This document shows, in pieces, positions 7,888 through 16,292 of a stretch of DNA of 47,113 nucleotides (position 1 is the first letter of the stretch; each line of letters starts with the position of its first letter). The translations under genes were made by a program, and so were the position numbers. The notes under the pieces are model-generated. The model made no database searches, was not told where the DNA came from, and saw nothing but the letters and a program-made list of their open reading frames with translations. Source of the stretch: Candidatus Sumerlaeota bacterium (GTDB lineage Bacteria > Sumerlaeota > Sumerlaeia > SLMS01 > JAHLLQ01); contig JASGMJ010000030.1 of NCBI GenBank assembly GCA_030156535.1, positions 1-47,113 of the forward strand, given 5' to 3'.

Positions 7888-10137
7888 TTACTGGTTCAAG
7901 TCCAACCCGTCCTCGCCTTGCGAGGCTACGTTGGCTGTTGCCGGGCCATAGAGACGCGCGCGCTCGAATGCCGCTCGCGCCGTCTCCGCATCGCCTGACT
8001 CCGCGGCGATTTCGCCCAGAAGAGCCCACGCGCGATGAAACCCGGGACATTGACGGACAATCTCGCTGAGCAGTGCCCGTGCCATTTCTTCTTTCCCGGA
8101 CTGGCGCAGGTTCTGCGCCATTGCCAGTGCGGCATACCAGCTTTCCACCTGGCTGGCCGTCCCGCGTGCCGCCTCCGGATCCCAGTGCTTTCCAGGCACC
8201 CAGGCCGAGGCGAAAAAATCCGGATCGTAGATCGGCTCGTAGTCCACTGCAACGTTTGCCAAGGGGGTCTCCGGGGTCGGCAGGAAGCGGTACACCTGAA
8301 AGTGAGGGTTGCGATAGACCAACTCGAAGTCGAGAAATTCCAAGGGCTGGAAGTTGAGAAGCACGGCGGGATCGTCCGCCTCGGGAGCCCGCTGCCCCGC
8401 TTGGTAGGCCAGCGATCCCGGCCCTTCTTCCAGGGCAAAGCGCGGCTCGAAGACAAGGTACTCGGCGCCGTAGGCGCGACAGAAGGTCGCAAGGGCCGCC
8501 TCGTCCGCGAACATCGCCCGTGTCCACTCCTGCACTTTCCCCCTGATGGTGTCGTTCTCCCACTTGGGTTGGAGCACCACCGCGCGTCCGGCATCGGTGT
8601 AGAGAATCGCCATTGTGCCGATATGACCGGCAAAGACCGCATCAGGCTTGGTGTGCCTGCGTGCCCAATCGATCAGGTCGAGACGGCTTTGGCGATGTGT
8701 CACATAGACCGGCAGCGGCCTCCCATCAAGGCGCCGAACTGTCTGGTAGAGCGCATTCGTGGGTCCGGCCACCGTCTGCGCCAGGAAGATGCTGGCAGCG
8801 ATCACCCCCAGAGCCACCGCCGAACGGCGATGCCGCGCCCAAAGGCCCGTCAGCAACGCGCCCATCCCCGCCGTCAGCCACACAATCCACAAGGAGTGGA
8901 GACGGAAGAAGAACGCGAACGCCAGACCGTAAAGAAGAAACTGGGCCGCAAAGTACAGCCGGCAGGGCGCTGCGAGAGTGCGTTCGCGCATGCGGCGGAA
9001 GCCGAAGAGAACGGCTGCGCCCAGAATGGCCGCCGCAACCGGCCCCACATAGTACAACCACGCTGCTGGCCCGGGAGAGTTGAATGCCTCAAGCCACAGC
9101 GCCCGTGCTTCAAACGGCAGCGCCGAGGGGTCGCTCGGCGCGTGCAACAAGTGCCGCGCCTTGGCCACCAGCACCGCACTCACGTGGCTGTCGCCGGAAC
9201 TACCCACCAGCAAGGCCGCCAGCGCACCGCCCCCGCCGCTGCAGCCAGCCACCACGCGCCGCCGTATCAGTGCCCAGCCGGGAGCCGCTCCGCCCGCAAG
9301 CAGTCCCAGCCCGAGAACCAGGCCCGGCGAAAAGGCGAAACCACGCGTTCGCAGTACAGGATGCACCAGCGAGAACAACCCCAGCGCCAAGGCGGTTCCC
9401 CCGATTGCCACCCAGGTGCGCCGGGGCAATCCGGTTCCAAGGCACAGAAGCCAGAGTAGGCCGAACTCGATCGTCACCACCGTCCGCGACAGATGCCAGA
9501 ACGCCAGGGCACCACCGAATCCCAGCACCGCTGCCAGGGCAGGACCTGCCAGACGCCGGAAACCGGGGTCCTCTTCACGCTCCCCTTCGCGCAGCAGTCC
9601 CATTACTCCCCAGGACCCCAGGAAGAGAAACGGGAGCGCGAGATTCTCGCGCCCGAAGTTGCCGATCACGCGCAACGAAGCAAGCGGGTGCAGCGTCCAC
9701 AGTGCGGCCGCCACGAGGCCCGCCGTATTGCCGCCGCGTTCCACCAATGTGCGCGCCAACAGGAACACCGGCACTGCCGTCAGCATCGAAAGCAGTGCTG
9801 CCACCAGAACGGCCCAATAAGGAAAGGGGAGCGTGATTCCCAAAGCCCGTGCCAGACGCGCACTCCAACCGGCCACGTATTCGATGCCGAGCGTCATGTC
9901 GCGCCGCGTCGAAATCCCTTCGGGCCATTGCAAACGGAAATCGCGTGCGGGAATCGGCCTGCCTTCGGCGATTTCCCGCGCCATGCTATACTGGATGGCG
10001 GCTTCGGAAGGAAAAATGTCGATCCCTGTGCCAAGAGAGGCCCCATGACGGGCCAGCATCAGGGAGACAACGAGTGCTACTCCCGCCGCAACGATGGCGG
10101 ACAGAACAGCGGCAGAGCCAAAACGGCGAAGAGACAT
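7888..10137 (-). CDS. STT3-like oligosaccharyltransferase-related membrane protein
   Basis: This 749-aa protein has about a dozen hydrophobic segments, then a soluble domain, then a short TPR-like tail. The N-terminal loop (GIDIFPSEAAIQYSMAREI) and the loop PEGISTRRDMTLGIEY resemble the first external loops of the STT3/AglB/PglB family. The post-membrane segment beginning HRQSRLDLIDWARRH, with LYTDAGRAVVLQPKWEN, lies where STT3 has WWDYG followed by RTT/LADN. The WWDYG signature itself is absent, so catalysis is uncertain. I prefer the ATG at 10137 to a GTG at 10164 that lies inside a terminator-like hairpin; neither has a good ribosome-binding site. It is the first gene of the operon with the foldase and second GT-C protein. 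Confidence 0.7.
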   Translation of the reverse strand: MSLRRFGSAAVLSAIVAAGVALVVSLMLARHGASLGTGIDIFPSEAAIQYSMAREIAEGRPIPARDFRLQWPEGISTRRDMTLGIEYVAGWSARLARALGITLPFPYWAVLVAALLSMLTAVPVFLLARTLVERGGNTAGLVAAALWTLHPLASLRVIGNFGRENLALPFLFLGSWGVMGLLREGEREEDPGFRRLAGPALAAVLGFGGALAFWHLSRTVVTIEFGLLWLLCLGTGLPRRTWVAIGGTALALGLFSLVHPVLRTRGFAFSPGLVLGLGLLAGGAAPGWALIRRRVVAGCSGGGGALAALLVGSSGDSHVSAVLVAKARHLLHAPSDPSALPFEARALWLEAFNSPGPAAWLYYVGPVAAAILGAAVLFGFRRMRERTLAAPCRLYFAAQFLLYGLAFAFFFRLHSLWIVWLTAGMGALLTGLWARHRRSAVALGVIAASIFLAQTVAGPTNALYQTVRRLDGRPLPVYVTHRQSRLDLIDWARRHTKPDAVFAGHIGTMAILYTDAGRAVVLQPKWENDTIRGKVQEWTRAMFADEAALATFCRAYGAEYLVFEPRFALEEGPGSLAYQAGQRAPEADDPAVLLNFQPLEFLDFELVYRNPHFQVYRFLPTPETPLANVAVDYEPIYDPDFFASAWVPGKHWDPEAARGTASQVESWYAALAMAQNLRQSGKEEMARALLSEIVRQCPGFHRAWALLGEIAAESGDAETARAAFERARLYGPATANVASQGEDGLDLNQ

Positions 10138-10160
10138 CGCAAGAGAGGGAGAGAAATGAA

Positions 10161-10188
10161 TCACCCCCCGCCCAGAGGCGGGGGGTGA
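10161..10188 (-). terminator. Strong GC hairpin between secreted-protein gene and STT3-like gene
   Basis: This is a perfect 12-bp stem (10161-10172 with 10177-10188) with a 4-nt loop. It lies 24 nt after the stop at 10213 and 24 nt before the ATG at 10137. On the minus strand it is followed by TTCATTTCTC, a moderate U-rich tail. It probably ends the upstream transcript, or attenuates read-through into the STT3-like operon. Confidence 0.6.
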
Positions 10189-10212
10189 GGAAACACACGA
10201 GGTTAGTGGCGA

Positions 10213-10854
10213 TTAGTACGCCATCACCGACCAGTTTTCAACGGCCGCAGGGGCGCTGTACTGGATGTCGTCGATATAGACGGTCTGGAGACCAGTGGAG
10301 GTTCCCTGGCGGAAGAAGACGCCGCACCACTCGCAGGTGGTCGAGAGGGTGCCGTCGCCGTTGATCCATGACACCACGGGTTCCGTCGTGATGTCGTACT
10401 CGACCGTCTTCCAGCCTGTGGAATCGTCTGTCGTCTCGTTGACGAATGCTTCATAGCCGGAATTGTTGCCATTGTCGCACATGTAGGGCTGGATGGTCAT
10501 GCCGCTGTTGGCACCGAAGAACGCGAAGCTGAAGAGAGGCTCGGCGCTGTGATCGGTCGGGCCGGTCTCAACGAGCGTGGTCGGCTGCACGCGGACGACG
10601 CCGCCGGAGGCGGCCGCCCAAGTCCACGTCAGCTTTGCGGAATTCGCACCGCTCTGAGCCTGTTCATCACTCACCGATTCCGCGTCGGTTGCATCGGCCA
10701 CAACCGTGCTTGTGCCGCTGTAGCCGGGGCGCCACGCGCCACCGAGCGAATCACCAGCGGTAAGCGCATCGAAGTCCTGAACAACGGTCTGAGCCGGAAC
10801 GGCGGAAACCAGGCCAAGGGCCATGGCTGCACCAAAAATGGCAAGTTTCTTCAT
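10213..10854 (-). CDS. Secreted protein of unknown function, jelly-roll-like
   Basis: This 213-aa protein has a clear signal peptide (MKKLAIFGAAMALGLVSAVPAQT). The mature part, with VVQDFDAL near the start, alternating beta-strand-like segments and VYIDDIQYSAP near the end, resembles the outline of carbohydrate-binding beta-sandwich modules, but I cannot name a family. The cysteines of ADNGNN-like and CEWCGVFF segments are few. It ends ...VENWSVMAY, resembling the TDWQLMGR end of the secreted protein at 2770-3807. GAGGAG lies 8 nt before the ATG. The upstream 100 bp are AT-richer than the surroundings, fitting a promoter. Confidence 0.82.
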   Translation of the reverse strand: MKKLAIFGAAMALGLVSAVPAQTVVQDFDALTAGDSLGGAWRPGYSGTSTVVADATDAESVSDEQAQSGANSAKLTWTWAAASGGVVRVQPTTLVETGPTDHSAEPLFSFAFFGANSGMTIQPYMCDNGNNSGYEAFVNETTDDSTGWKTVEYDITTEPVVSWINGDGTLSTTCEWCGVFFRQGTSTGLQTVYIDDIQYSAPAAVENWSVMAY

Positions 10855-10887
10855 TACACTATCTCCTCTGCTTGAAAATTAATAAGC

Positions 10888-10944
10888 GCAACGCGAGAAA
10901 AGCCTGTTTTTAGCTCGGTAGTCAAGCCATTTCTAACGCGTTGC
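10888..10944. promoter_or_regulatory. Inverted repeat upstream of secreted-protein gene
   Basis: GCAACGCG at 10888-10895 is repeated inverted as CGCGTTGC at 10937-10944, bracketing the AT-rich presumed promoter of the gene starting at 10854. TTGACT (minus strand, 10920-10925) could be a -35 box, but no good -10 lies at the right distance. Low confidence. Confidence 0.25.
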
Positions 10945-11064
10945 TCGTCTCTGCCTAACAATCACCACCGGAACTGTTGAATCCCGGAATCCTTGTGCGG
11001 CTCTGAGTGCGGCAACTTGCTGCGTGCTCTTCTCAAGTCGTTTATAATCAATCTCCTGAGAGAA

Positions 11065-11107
11065 GAATCAAAAAGAAATGGGGCGGCCGATTTCCAGCCG
11101 CCCCATT
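11065..11107 (-). terminator. Intrinsic terminator of phosphoglycerate mutase gene
   Basis: An 11-bp perfect stem (11077-11087 with 11097-11107) is followed on the minus strand by TTTCTTTTTGATTC. It lies 27 nt after the stop codon at 11135. This is a strong rho-independent terminator. Confidence 0.85.
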
Positions 11108-11134
11108 GATCGGGAGTGTCACGATTTGCCCGGC

Positions 11135-12370
11135 TTACGACCCGAATTTCATCAGGCGTCCGGCGTGCGCGAGGGCGAGCTGCATGATCTCCCAGCTCGG
11201 GAAGGTGCCGAAGGTGCCCTTGTCGCATTCGGTCTCGGTGAAGCGCGTTCCGGCGTCGATGTCGCACAGTTCGGAGGCGAGCAGGAACGGCACGGGGTGG
11301 AAGCTGTGGGACTTCATCGGCGGCGGGGTGCTGTGGTCGCCGGTAATGATGAGGACGTCGGGCTTGAGCTCGTCGAGGGCGATCATGGCCTTGTCGGCTT
11401 CCTCGATGATCCTGATCTTGCCGTCGCGGTTGCCGTCCTCGCCCATCGCGTCGGTCTTCTTGATGTGCAGGAAGAAGAAGTCGTAGTCGTTCCAGATCTG
11501 CTTGAGCGTCTCGAATTCGCTGGCGATGGTGTCGCCGGTCTTGACGACGTCCATGCCGCAGAGGCTGGCGACGCCGCGGTAGAGCGGGTAGGTGGCGATG
11601 GCGGCCGAGCGCAGGCCGAAGCGGCTCTCGAAGGTCTCCAGGCCGGGGTCCTTGGCGAAGCCGCGCAGGTTGAAGCCGTTGGCCTTGGGTTCGTCGGCGA
11701 TGGCCGCGCGCATCTGCTTGATGGCCTGGGTGGCGACGCGCACCATTTTGGCGTTTTCGGGCGTGTCGATCTTGGCCTTGGGGTCGAGCGAGGGGACACC
11801 GGTCTTCTGGGGGTCGGTGTCATAAAGGTCGGCGCCGATGCCTTCGCCTTCAAAAACGAGGGCGAAGCGGTATTCCTTCACGGGCATCACTTTGACGGTG
11901 ACGCCTTCGATGGGCTCGGCGACGGCCTTCTGCATTTTTTCCAGGACGGGCTTGGCCTCGGGGGTGGGGATGCGTCCGGCGCGGCGGTCGGTGATGTTGC
12001 CGTCCTTGTCGAGCGTGGCGAAGTTGCCGCGCGCGGCGACGCCGTTGGGGGGAAGCCGGTAGTCGATGCCGGCGGCTTCGAGAACGCCGCGGCCGATTTC
12101 GTGCTCGGGGAGCAGGGGATTGTAGCCGAAGAGGGAAAGGTGTCCCGGGCCCGAGCCAACCGTGACGCCGCGGGCAGCGGGAATCGCGCGGCCGAGCGAG
12201 GCGCGCCGCGCCCACTTGTCCAGATTGGGGGTGCGGGCGGATTCGAGTTCGGTCTGCGGGAACTGGCCGGTGCGCATGCCTCCGACGCCGTCCATGACAA
12301 TGAGAAGGATTTTCGTGTTGTTGCGGGTAATAAGCGCCTTAATGGCGTCGCCAGCCGGATCGTGGGTCAT
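11135..12370 (-). CDS. apgM: 2,3-bisphosphoglycerate-independent phosphoglycerate mutase, archaeal type
   Basis: This 411-aa alkaline-phosphatase-superfamily enzyme interconverts 3- and 2-phosphoglycerate in glycolysis. The metal ligand motif MDGVGG is at 26-31. The candidate nucleophile is Ser73 in VTVGSGPGHLSLFGYNP. Other family motifs are RGNFATLD, FLHIKKTDAMGEDG and IITGDHSTPPPMKSHSFHPVP, the last holding the second metal site. Length matches ApgM (about 400 aa) and not the ~510-aa bacterial GpmI. I chose the ATG at 12370 because the 18 residues upstream are Pro-rich and unconserved-looking. It stands alone, with a terminator downstream. Confidence 0.93.
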   Translation of the reverse strand: MTHDPAGDAIKALITRNNTKILLIVMDGVGGMRTGQFPQTELESARTPNLDKWARRASLGRAIPAARGVTVGSGPGHLSLFGYNPLLPEHEIGRGVLEAAGIDYRLPPNGVAARGNFATLDKDGNITDRRAGRIPTPEAKPVLEKMQKAVAEPIEGVTVKVMPVKEYRFALVFEGEGIGADLYDTDPQKTGVPSLDPKAKIDTPENAKMVRVATQAIKQMRAAIADEPKANGFNLRGFAKDPGLETFESRFGLRSAAIATYPLYRGVASLCGMDVVKTGDTIASEFETLKQIWNDYDFFFLHIKKTDAMGEDGNRDGKIRIIEEADKAMIALDELKPDVLIITGDHSTPPPMKSHSFHPVPFLLASELCDIDAGTRFTETECDKGTFGTFPSWEIMQLALAHAGRLMKFGS

Positions 12371-12764
12371 GGGTGGGGGAACTCCCTCGGTCGAGTTTGT
12401 GGACGGCGGGCGCGGTGCCCGCACGGCGAAAAAGTGTGTGGCCCGACGCGCCCGGGGGTCAACGAAGGATGGGAAGCGGGGTTCGTGGTGCGGGGTTCGA
12501 GTATGGCCTCACAGTGCGCGCCTTTCTCCGTTCGGTTCATTGGCAAACAACCCTGGCCTGGGGCATGGGACTTGGCGAAATGCCTCACTGGAAACACGTT
12601 TACTTGGGGAAAGGACCTGATCAGATATCGGCTGATCCCTTCCGCCTCCGGGCGCAGCCAATCGAACAACGAACCACGAATGACGAGCCACGCCCCCTGC
12701 TTCATCTCCGGCTTGCACCACGGCGCTCGGCCACCAAGGGTCATCGTCTGGAGCGTGCCTCTCT
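12371..12764. repeat. Intergenic region with inverted heptamer arrays
   Basis: This 394-bp gap between divergent genes has no gene I can support. Two short arrays of a GAACCAC-like heptamer lie in opposite orientation at 12478-12501 (reverse) and 12663-12692 (forward), so they could form long-range arms. Between them is a small perfect inverted repeat GATCAG/CTGATC at 12619-12637. Promoters for apgM and the PHP gene must lie here, but none is clear. Confidence 0.5.
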
Positions 12765-13436
12765 ATGAGCGATTGGCTGATCGATCTGCATTGCCATACG
12801 AAGGAAAAGAGTTTCGACGGCAAGGTGCCGGCGGCGGAGATTGTGGCGCGCCTGGGCGCGTTGGGGTTCCACGGCGTTGTGTTCACGGATCACGCCGCAA
12901 CATGGCAGACCGATGAGTTGGAGGAGGTTCGCCGCGAGGCAGGCGTGGGGCCGGAGTTCCTGCTGCTGGCGGGGCAGGAAGTGCGCACGAAAGTCGACGG
13001 CGGAGCAGGGGGCGACCTGCTGGTCTACGGTCCGGCGGACGCCATTGCCGACGGCACGGAGGCGCTGGCCGTCTTCGAGCAGATCCGGGCGTGCGGCGGC
13101 TTCTGCGTCGCGGCGCACCCGTCCGTCCCCATGATTGGCTTCGGGCGCCATGCCGGCACGTTTCCGGTTGCGGGGCTGGAAGTCTGGAACGGGCGCTATG
13201 GCGGGAAAGTGGCGCGCAGATCCGTGGCGTTGGCCGAGACGTTGGGGCTGCCCGGAGTCGGGGGCTCGGACACGCATGTGCCGGGCGACATCGGCGGGGG
13301 AGCGACGCTGTTCACGGAGCAACCGCAGTCGCTGGAGGACATCCGGCTGGCCATCGAGCAGGGCACTTGCCGGGAGTGGCGCCCGCCCGTGGGCGAGCGG
13401 CTCAAACGCTGGCTGGGGCGCCGGGAATCGGAGTAA
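12765..13436 (+). CDS. PHP-domain metal-dependent phosphoesterase
   Basis: This 223-aa cytoplasmic protein has the full set of PHP metal-binding motifs: DLHCHT near the N-terminus, FTDHA, GQEV, AAHP and GSDTHVPG. This is the family of histidinol phosphatase, the polymerase PHP domain and RNase AM/TrpH-like phosphoesterases. The substrate cannot be inferred; short stand-alone PHP proteins of this kind often hydrolyse nucleotides or sugar phosphates. A weak GGAG precedes the ATG. Its last 35 nt overlap the 3' end of the convergent lipoprotein gene, which is unusual but both frames look real. Confidence 0.88.
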   Translation: MSDWLIDLHCHTKEKSFDGKVPAAEIVARLGALGFHGVVFTDHAATWQTDELEEVRREAGVGPEFLLLAGQEVRTKVDGGAGGDLLVYGPADAIADGTEALAVFEQIRACGGFCVAAHPSVPMIGFGRHAGTFPVAGLEVWNGRYGGKVARRSVALAETLGLPGVGGSDTHVPGDIGGGATLFTEQPQSLEDIRLAIEQGTCREWRPPVGERLKRWLGRRESE

Positions 13437-13953
13437 GCCAGGGGGACGCCACGGGCCCGGCGGGTTGACCCGTCGGAGGCGGCGGCTGATACTCGTACTC
13501 CGTCTCGATCTCCTCTTCCCCCTCCCACGTCCAGAGCGCCTTGGTGTTCGGGAAGTAGTACTTCCCCCACGAGTCGCCCTTTTTTGTCCACGGGCTGACG
13601 CCGTTGGGCCAGTTGGGATACAGCGAGCGGCAGATGATGTAGTCCACGCCGCCAAAGACCCCCGAGAGGCCCTTGAAGAGGAAGTAGCTGATGTTGTAGC
13701 CGACGCCAAAGTTGAAGCCGCCCTGCCAGCTCCAGCCCACATTTGCGCCGGGCGCCTTGGAAATCGCGGAGTTACGGGCGAAAAACTCAAAGCAGTTGGT
13801 GACGGTGAACAGCGGGGCATCGACGACGTCGCGCACGACGGTGAGCGGGGTTGCGACAACTTGAATCGTGGTGCGCCCGGTCTTTGAGGCGCAGCCGACT
13901 CCGAGGATCGCGACGAAGGCGAGCAGCAGGCAGCGATGAACAAGTGGCCGCAT
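13402..13953 (-). CDS. Putative lipoprotein of unknown function
   Basis: This 183-aa protein starts MRPLVHRCLLLAFVAILGVGC, a signal peptide ending in a slightly degenerate lipobox (LGVGC), so Cys21 is probably lipidated. GGGAG lies 8 nt before the ATG at 13953. The mature part has a Gly/Tyr/Phe-rich middle (FNFGVGYNISYFLF) and a Pro-rich tail. I do not recognise the family. The 3' end overlaps the PHP gene by 35 nt in convergent orientation. Confidence 0.75.
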   Translation of the reverse strand: MRPLVHRCLLLAFVAILGVGCASKTGRTTIQVVATPLTVVRDVVDAPLFTVTNCFEFFARNSAISKAPGANVGWSWQGGFNFGVGYNISYFLFKGLSGVFGGVDYIICRSLYPNWPNGVSPWTKKGDSWGKYYFPNTKALWTWEGEEEIETEYEYQPPPPTGQPAGPVASPWLTPIPGAPASV

Positions 13954-14231
13954 AAAGAAACTCCCGAGCAGGTGCTTTTGAGCCCTGAGCGTGGCATTCC
14001 CGCCTCTGGGAACGGCAACCCAAATCCGCATGGCCAGGACGTTCTCAAGGTGCCCGCTCTCCGTGTTGTGCATCGCGGATTCGGATGGAGAAGGAACGGC
14101 AATAGTGGCAACCCTTCGGGGCGTGGGATCTCTTGCACCCCGTCTTGCATCTCCCGTTCCCCTGTGCCAAATTCGTTGCCCACCCGGCGCGAAGAGCCTT
14201 TCTCACCGTTAACCTTTCCGGAGGACGCCCG
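13954..14231. other. Divergent intergenic region with a dispersed GTTCTCAAGG motif
   Basis: This is a 278-bp gap between two divergent lipoprotein genes. No gene is seen. GCCAGGACGTTCTCAAGG at 14033-14050 recurs almost identically at 16123-16140, and in part inverted at 16219-16235. GGAGG upstream of 14232 is the ribosome-binding site of the next gene. Confidence 0.4.
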
Positions 14232-15440
14232 ATGAACCGTCTGTCCCGTCTGCTTCTGATTCCCGCCCTGCTGGCTCTGCTGATTCCGGCGGGATGCAAG
14301 TCCGCCACGGCGCCCGCCGGGCGCGAGGCGCGCACGGTGCGCGTCGCGTTCTTCAACATCGAACGTCTCTCCACCGAGAAGATCACGGCGACCGACGACA
14401 CCAGCGCGGGCACCAACGAGCAGCTCCAGGCCGCCGCCGCCATCATCCAGCGCATCAAGCCCGACATCCTGATCGTGCAGGAGCTCGATCACGACTACGA
14501 GGCGCTCGAACGCGGAGAAGGCCAGCTCGACAAGAACCTGTGGCTGTTCGAGACAAACTACCTGGATCAGGGCACGAACGCCGTTCGCTTCCGCCATGCC
14601 TTCGTGGCGCCGTGCAACACCGGGCTTCTGGCCGGACATGATTTCGACAACAACGGCATGGTCGCCACCGAGGCGGACCTGAACACGCGCGAGTACGGCG
14701 GTGACACATATGGCTATGGCGAGTACCCCGGCCAGTTCTCGATGGGCATTCTGACGAACTACCCGATCGACCGCGACGACGTGCGCACCTTCCAGAAGTT
14801 CCTGTGGAAGGATCTGCCCGGCGCGCATCTCCCCGAGGGATGGTACTCACCCGAGGAACTCGAAGTCTTCCGCCTCTCCAGCAAGTCGCACTGGGACATT
14901 CCCATCGAGATCGACACGCAGATGCTGCACCTGCTCGTTTCGCATCCGACGCCGCCGGTCTTCGATGGCCCGGAAGACCGCAACGGGTTGCGCAACTACG
15001 ACGAGATCAAGTTCTGGGCGCATTACCTTGATGGGGATCAGGCGCTGTATGACGACGAAGGGGAACGCGGCGGGCTGAAGAGCGGCGCGCCGTTCATCAT
15101 TGCGGGCGACCTGAATGCCTCGCCGAATTCCGATCCGATCGCGACGGGCGAAGTGGCGATCACGCAACTGCTGGAACATCCGATGATCGCCGACCCGGGC
15201 GACTTGCTCAGCAGCACGGGGGCGTTGCGCGGCAACGTGGCGGGCCCGCCGGCGTACTTCGAGCGCGCCACGGCGAGCTGGCGCGAGGGCTTCCGCGTGG
15301 ACTACCTGCTCCCCGGTACGAACGTTCGTGTTGTTGACGGCGGCGTGTTCTGGCCGTCAGAGGCGGAGGACCCGGAAGGCGCGGCTCTCGCCGACAAGGC
15401 GTCGGACCACCGGCTCGTCTGGCTGGATATCGCGTTCTGA
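14232..15440 (+). CDS. Endonuclease/exonuclease/phosphatase-family lipoprotein
   Basis: This 402-aa protein starts MNRLSRLLLIPALLALLIPAGC, a signal peptide with lipobox IPAGC, so it is likely anchored to the envelope. It then shows the EEP fold motifs in order: VAFFNIERL, DILIVQELD (metal-binding Glu), LLVSHPTPP, FIIAGDLNASPNSDP (GDLN) and a terminal SDHRLVWLDI. These are the catalytic Asp/Asn/His elements of DNase I-like hydrolases. Extracellular nuclease or phosphodiesterase activity is likely; the substrate is unknown. GGAGG precedes the ATG. It converges on the DJ-1 gene with one base between stop codons. Confidence 0.88.
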   Translation: MNRLSRLLLIPALLALLIPAGCKSATAPAGREARTVRVAFFNIERLSTEKITATDDTSAGTNEQLQAAAAIIQRIKPDILIVQELDHDYEALERGEGQLDKNLWLFETNYLDQGTNAVRFRHAFVAPCNTGLLAGHDFDNNGMVATEADLNTREYGGDTYGYGEYPGQFSMGILTNYPIDRDDVRTFQKFLWKDLPGAHLPEGWYSPEELEVFRLSSKSHWDIPIEIDTQMLHLLVSHPTPPVFDGPEDRNGLRNYDEIKFWAHYLDGDQALYDDEGERGGLKSGAPFIIAGDLNASPNSDPIATGEVAITQLLEHPMIADPGDLLSSTGALRGNVAGPPAYFERATASWREGFRVDYLLPGTNVRVVDGGVFWPSEAEDPEGAALADKASDHRLVWLDIAF

Positions 15441-15441
15441 T

Positions 15442-16011
15442 TCAGCCCGCAGGCGAATAAACGATGGCGCGGGCAACGTCGGCGGCGGTGGCCGCGCCTT
15501 GGAGATGCGCCGCCACGGCGAGCGCAAAGTCGAGCGCCGTCCCCACGCCACGGCTGGTGATGATGTCGCCGTCGGTGACGACGGTTTCGTGCAGCACGGT
15601 GGCGCCCGCGGCGGCGAGCTTGTCCTCGACGCTGGGATAGCAGGCGGCCTTCTTGCCTTTCAGAAGACCGGCGGCAGCAAGCACCGACGGCGCCGCGCAG
15701 ATTGCGGCGACGAGACGGCCGCTGGCGGCCTGCTGGCGCAGGCGCTCGTGCAGCCCCCCCACCTCGTTCAGCTTGGACGTGCCGGGGCCGCCGGGCAGAA
15801 CGATCGCGTCGAACTCCTCGTCCTCGGTGTCCCTGTAATACCGGTCGGTATTCACAACAACGTCGTGCGAGCTGCGCACCTGCGCGGCGGTTGCTCCCGC
15901 AACGGTGACGGCGATGCCGGCACGGCGCAGAATGTCGATCGTCACGATGGCTTCGGCTTCCTCGAATCCATCAACGAGCGGGATCAGTGCGGTGTGCTGT
16001 GCGTTTGCCAT
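15442..16011 (-). CDS. DJ-1/PfpI family protein
   Basis: This 189-aa class I glutamine amidotransferase-like protein is of the DJ-1/ThiJ type. LIPLVDGFEEAEAIV holds the conserved Glu. AIVLPGGPGTSKL and AAICAAPSVLAAAGLL (nucleophile-elbow Cys) follow, then ITSRGVGTALDFAL. Family members act in protein or DNA deglycation and oxidative stress defence, but function here is inferred only from family. AAGGAAA lies 6 nt before the ATG at 16011. It lies downstream of leuS on the same strand, but 281 bp of repeat-containing DNA separates them, so a separate promoter is likely. Confidence 0.88.
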   Translation of the reverse strand: MANAQHTALIPLVDGFEEAEAIVTIDILRRAGIAVTVAGATAAQVRSSHDVVVNTDRYYRDTEDEEFDAIVLPGGPGTSKLNEVGGLHERLRQQAASGRLVAAICAAPSVLAAAGLLKGKKAACYPSVEDKLAAAGATVLHETVVTDGDIITSRGVGTALDFALAVAAHLQGAATAADVARAIVYSPAG

Positions 16012-16292
16012 GACGTTTCCTTCGGCTCTCAGGATGACGGCAGCATGCACGAAGAACCGTCTGGATTCAAGGGCAAGAGGCGCGGTTCGGGGGGCGGTTG
16101 GAAATGCTGGAGCATCCGGTTTGCCAGGATGTTCTCAAGGCAGCGCACTCGTTGGGATCGATCGCTCAGTCGTCCCTTCGGGACTCGCTTGCGGAAACAG
16201 ACGGTTGCTGAACTCCGCGATCTTGAGAACGTCCCGCCCGGTTCACACGAGCTCCATTCTTTTGAACCACGAACCACGAACAACCGACCACG
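16012..16292. repeat. Intergenic repeats between leuS and DJ-1 gene
   Basis: No gene is seen in these 281 bp. A GAACCAC-heptamer array of about four units occupies 16264-16292 and abuts the leuS stop codon. GTTCTCAAG at 16131-16139 and its inverse CTTGAGAAC at 16222-16230 form arms about 80 bp apart; the first lies within an 18-bp block nearly identical to 14033-14050. Confidence 0.55.

Noticed and set aside
7838..8563. N-terminal extension of the PpiC protein back into the STT3-like gene
   Set aside because: The region codes for the C-terminus of the STT3-like protein in another frame; the ATG at 7837 has a good ribosome-binding site and signal peptide.
11078..12916. A 612-codon plus-strand frame opposite apgM
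   Set aside because: Antisense shadow of a conserved gene, rich in Val/Asp/Gly/Leu as expected for GC-rich complement frames.
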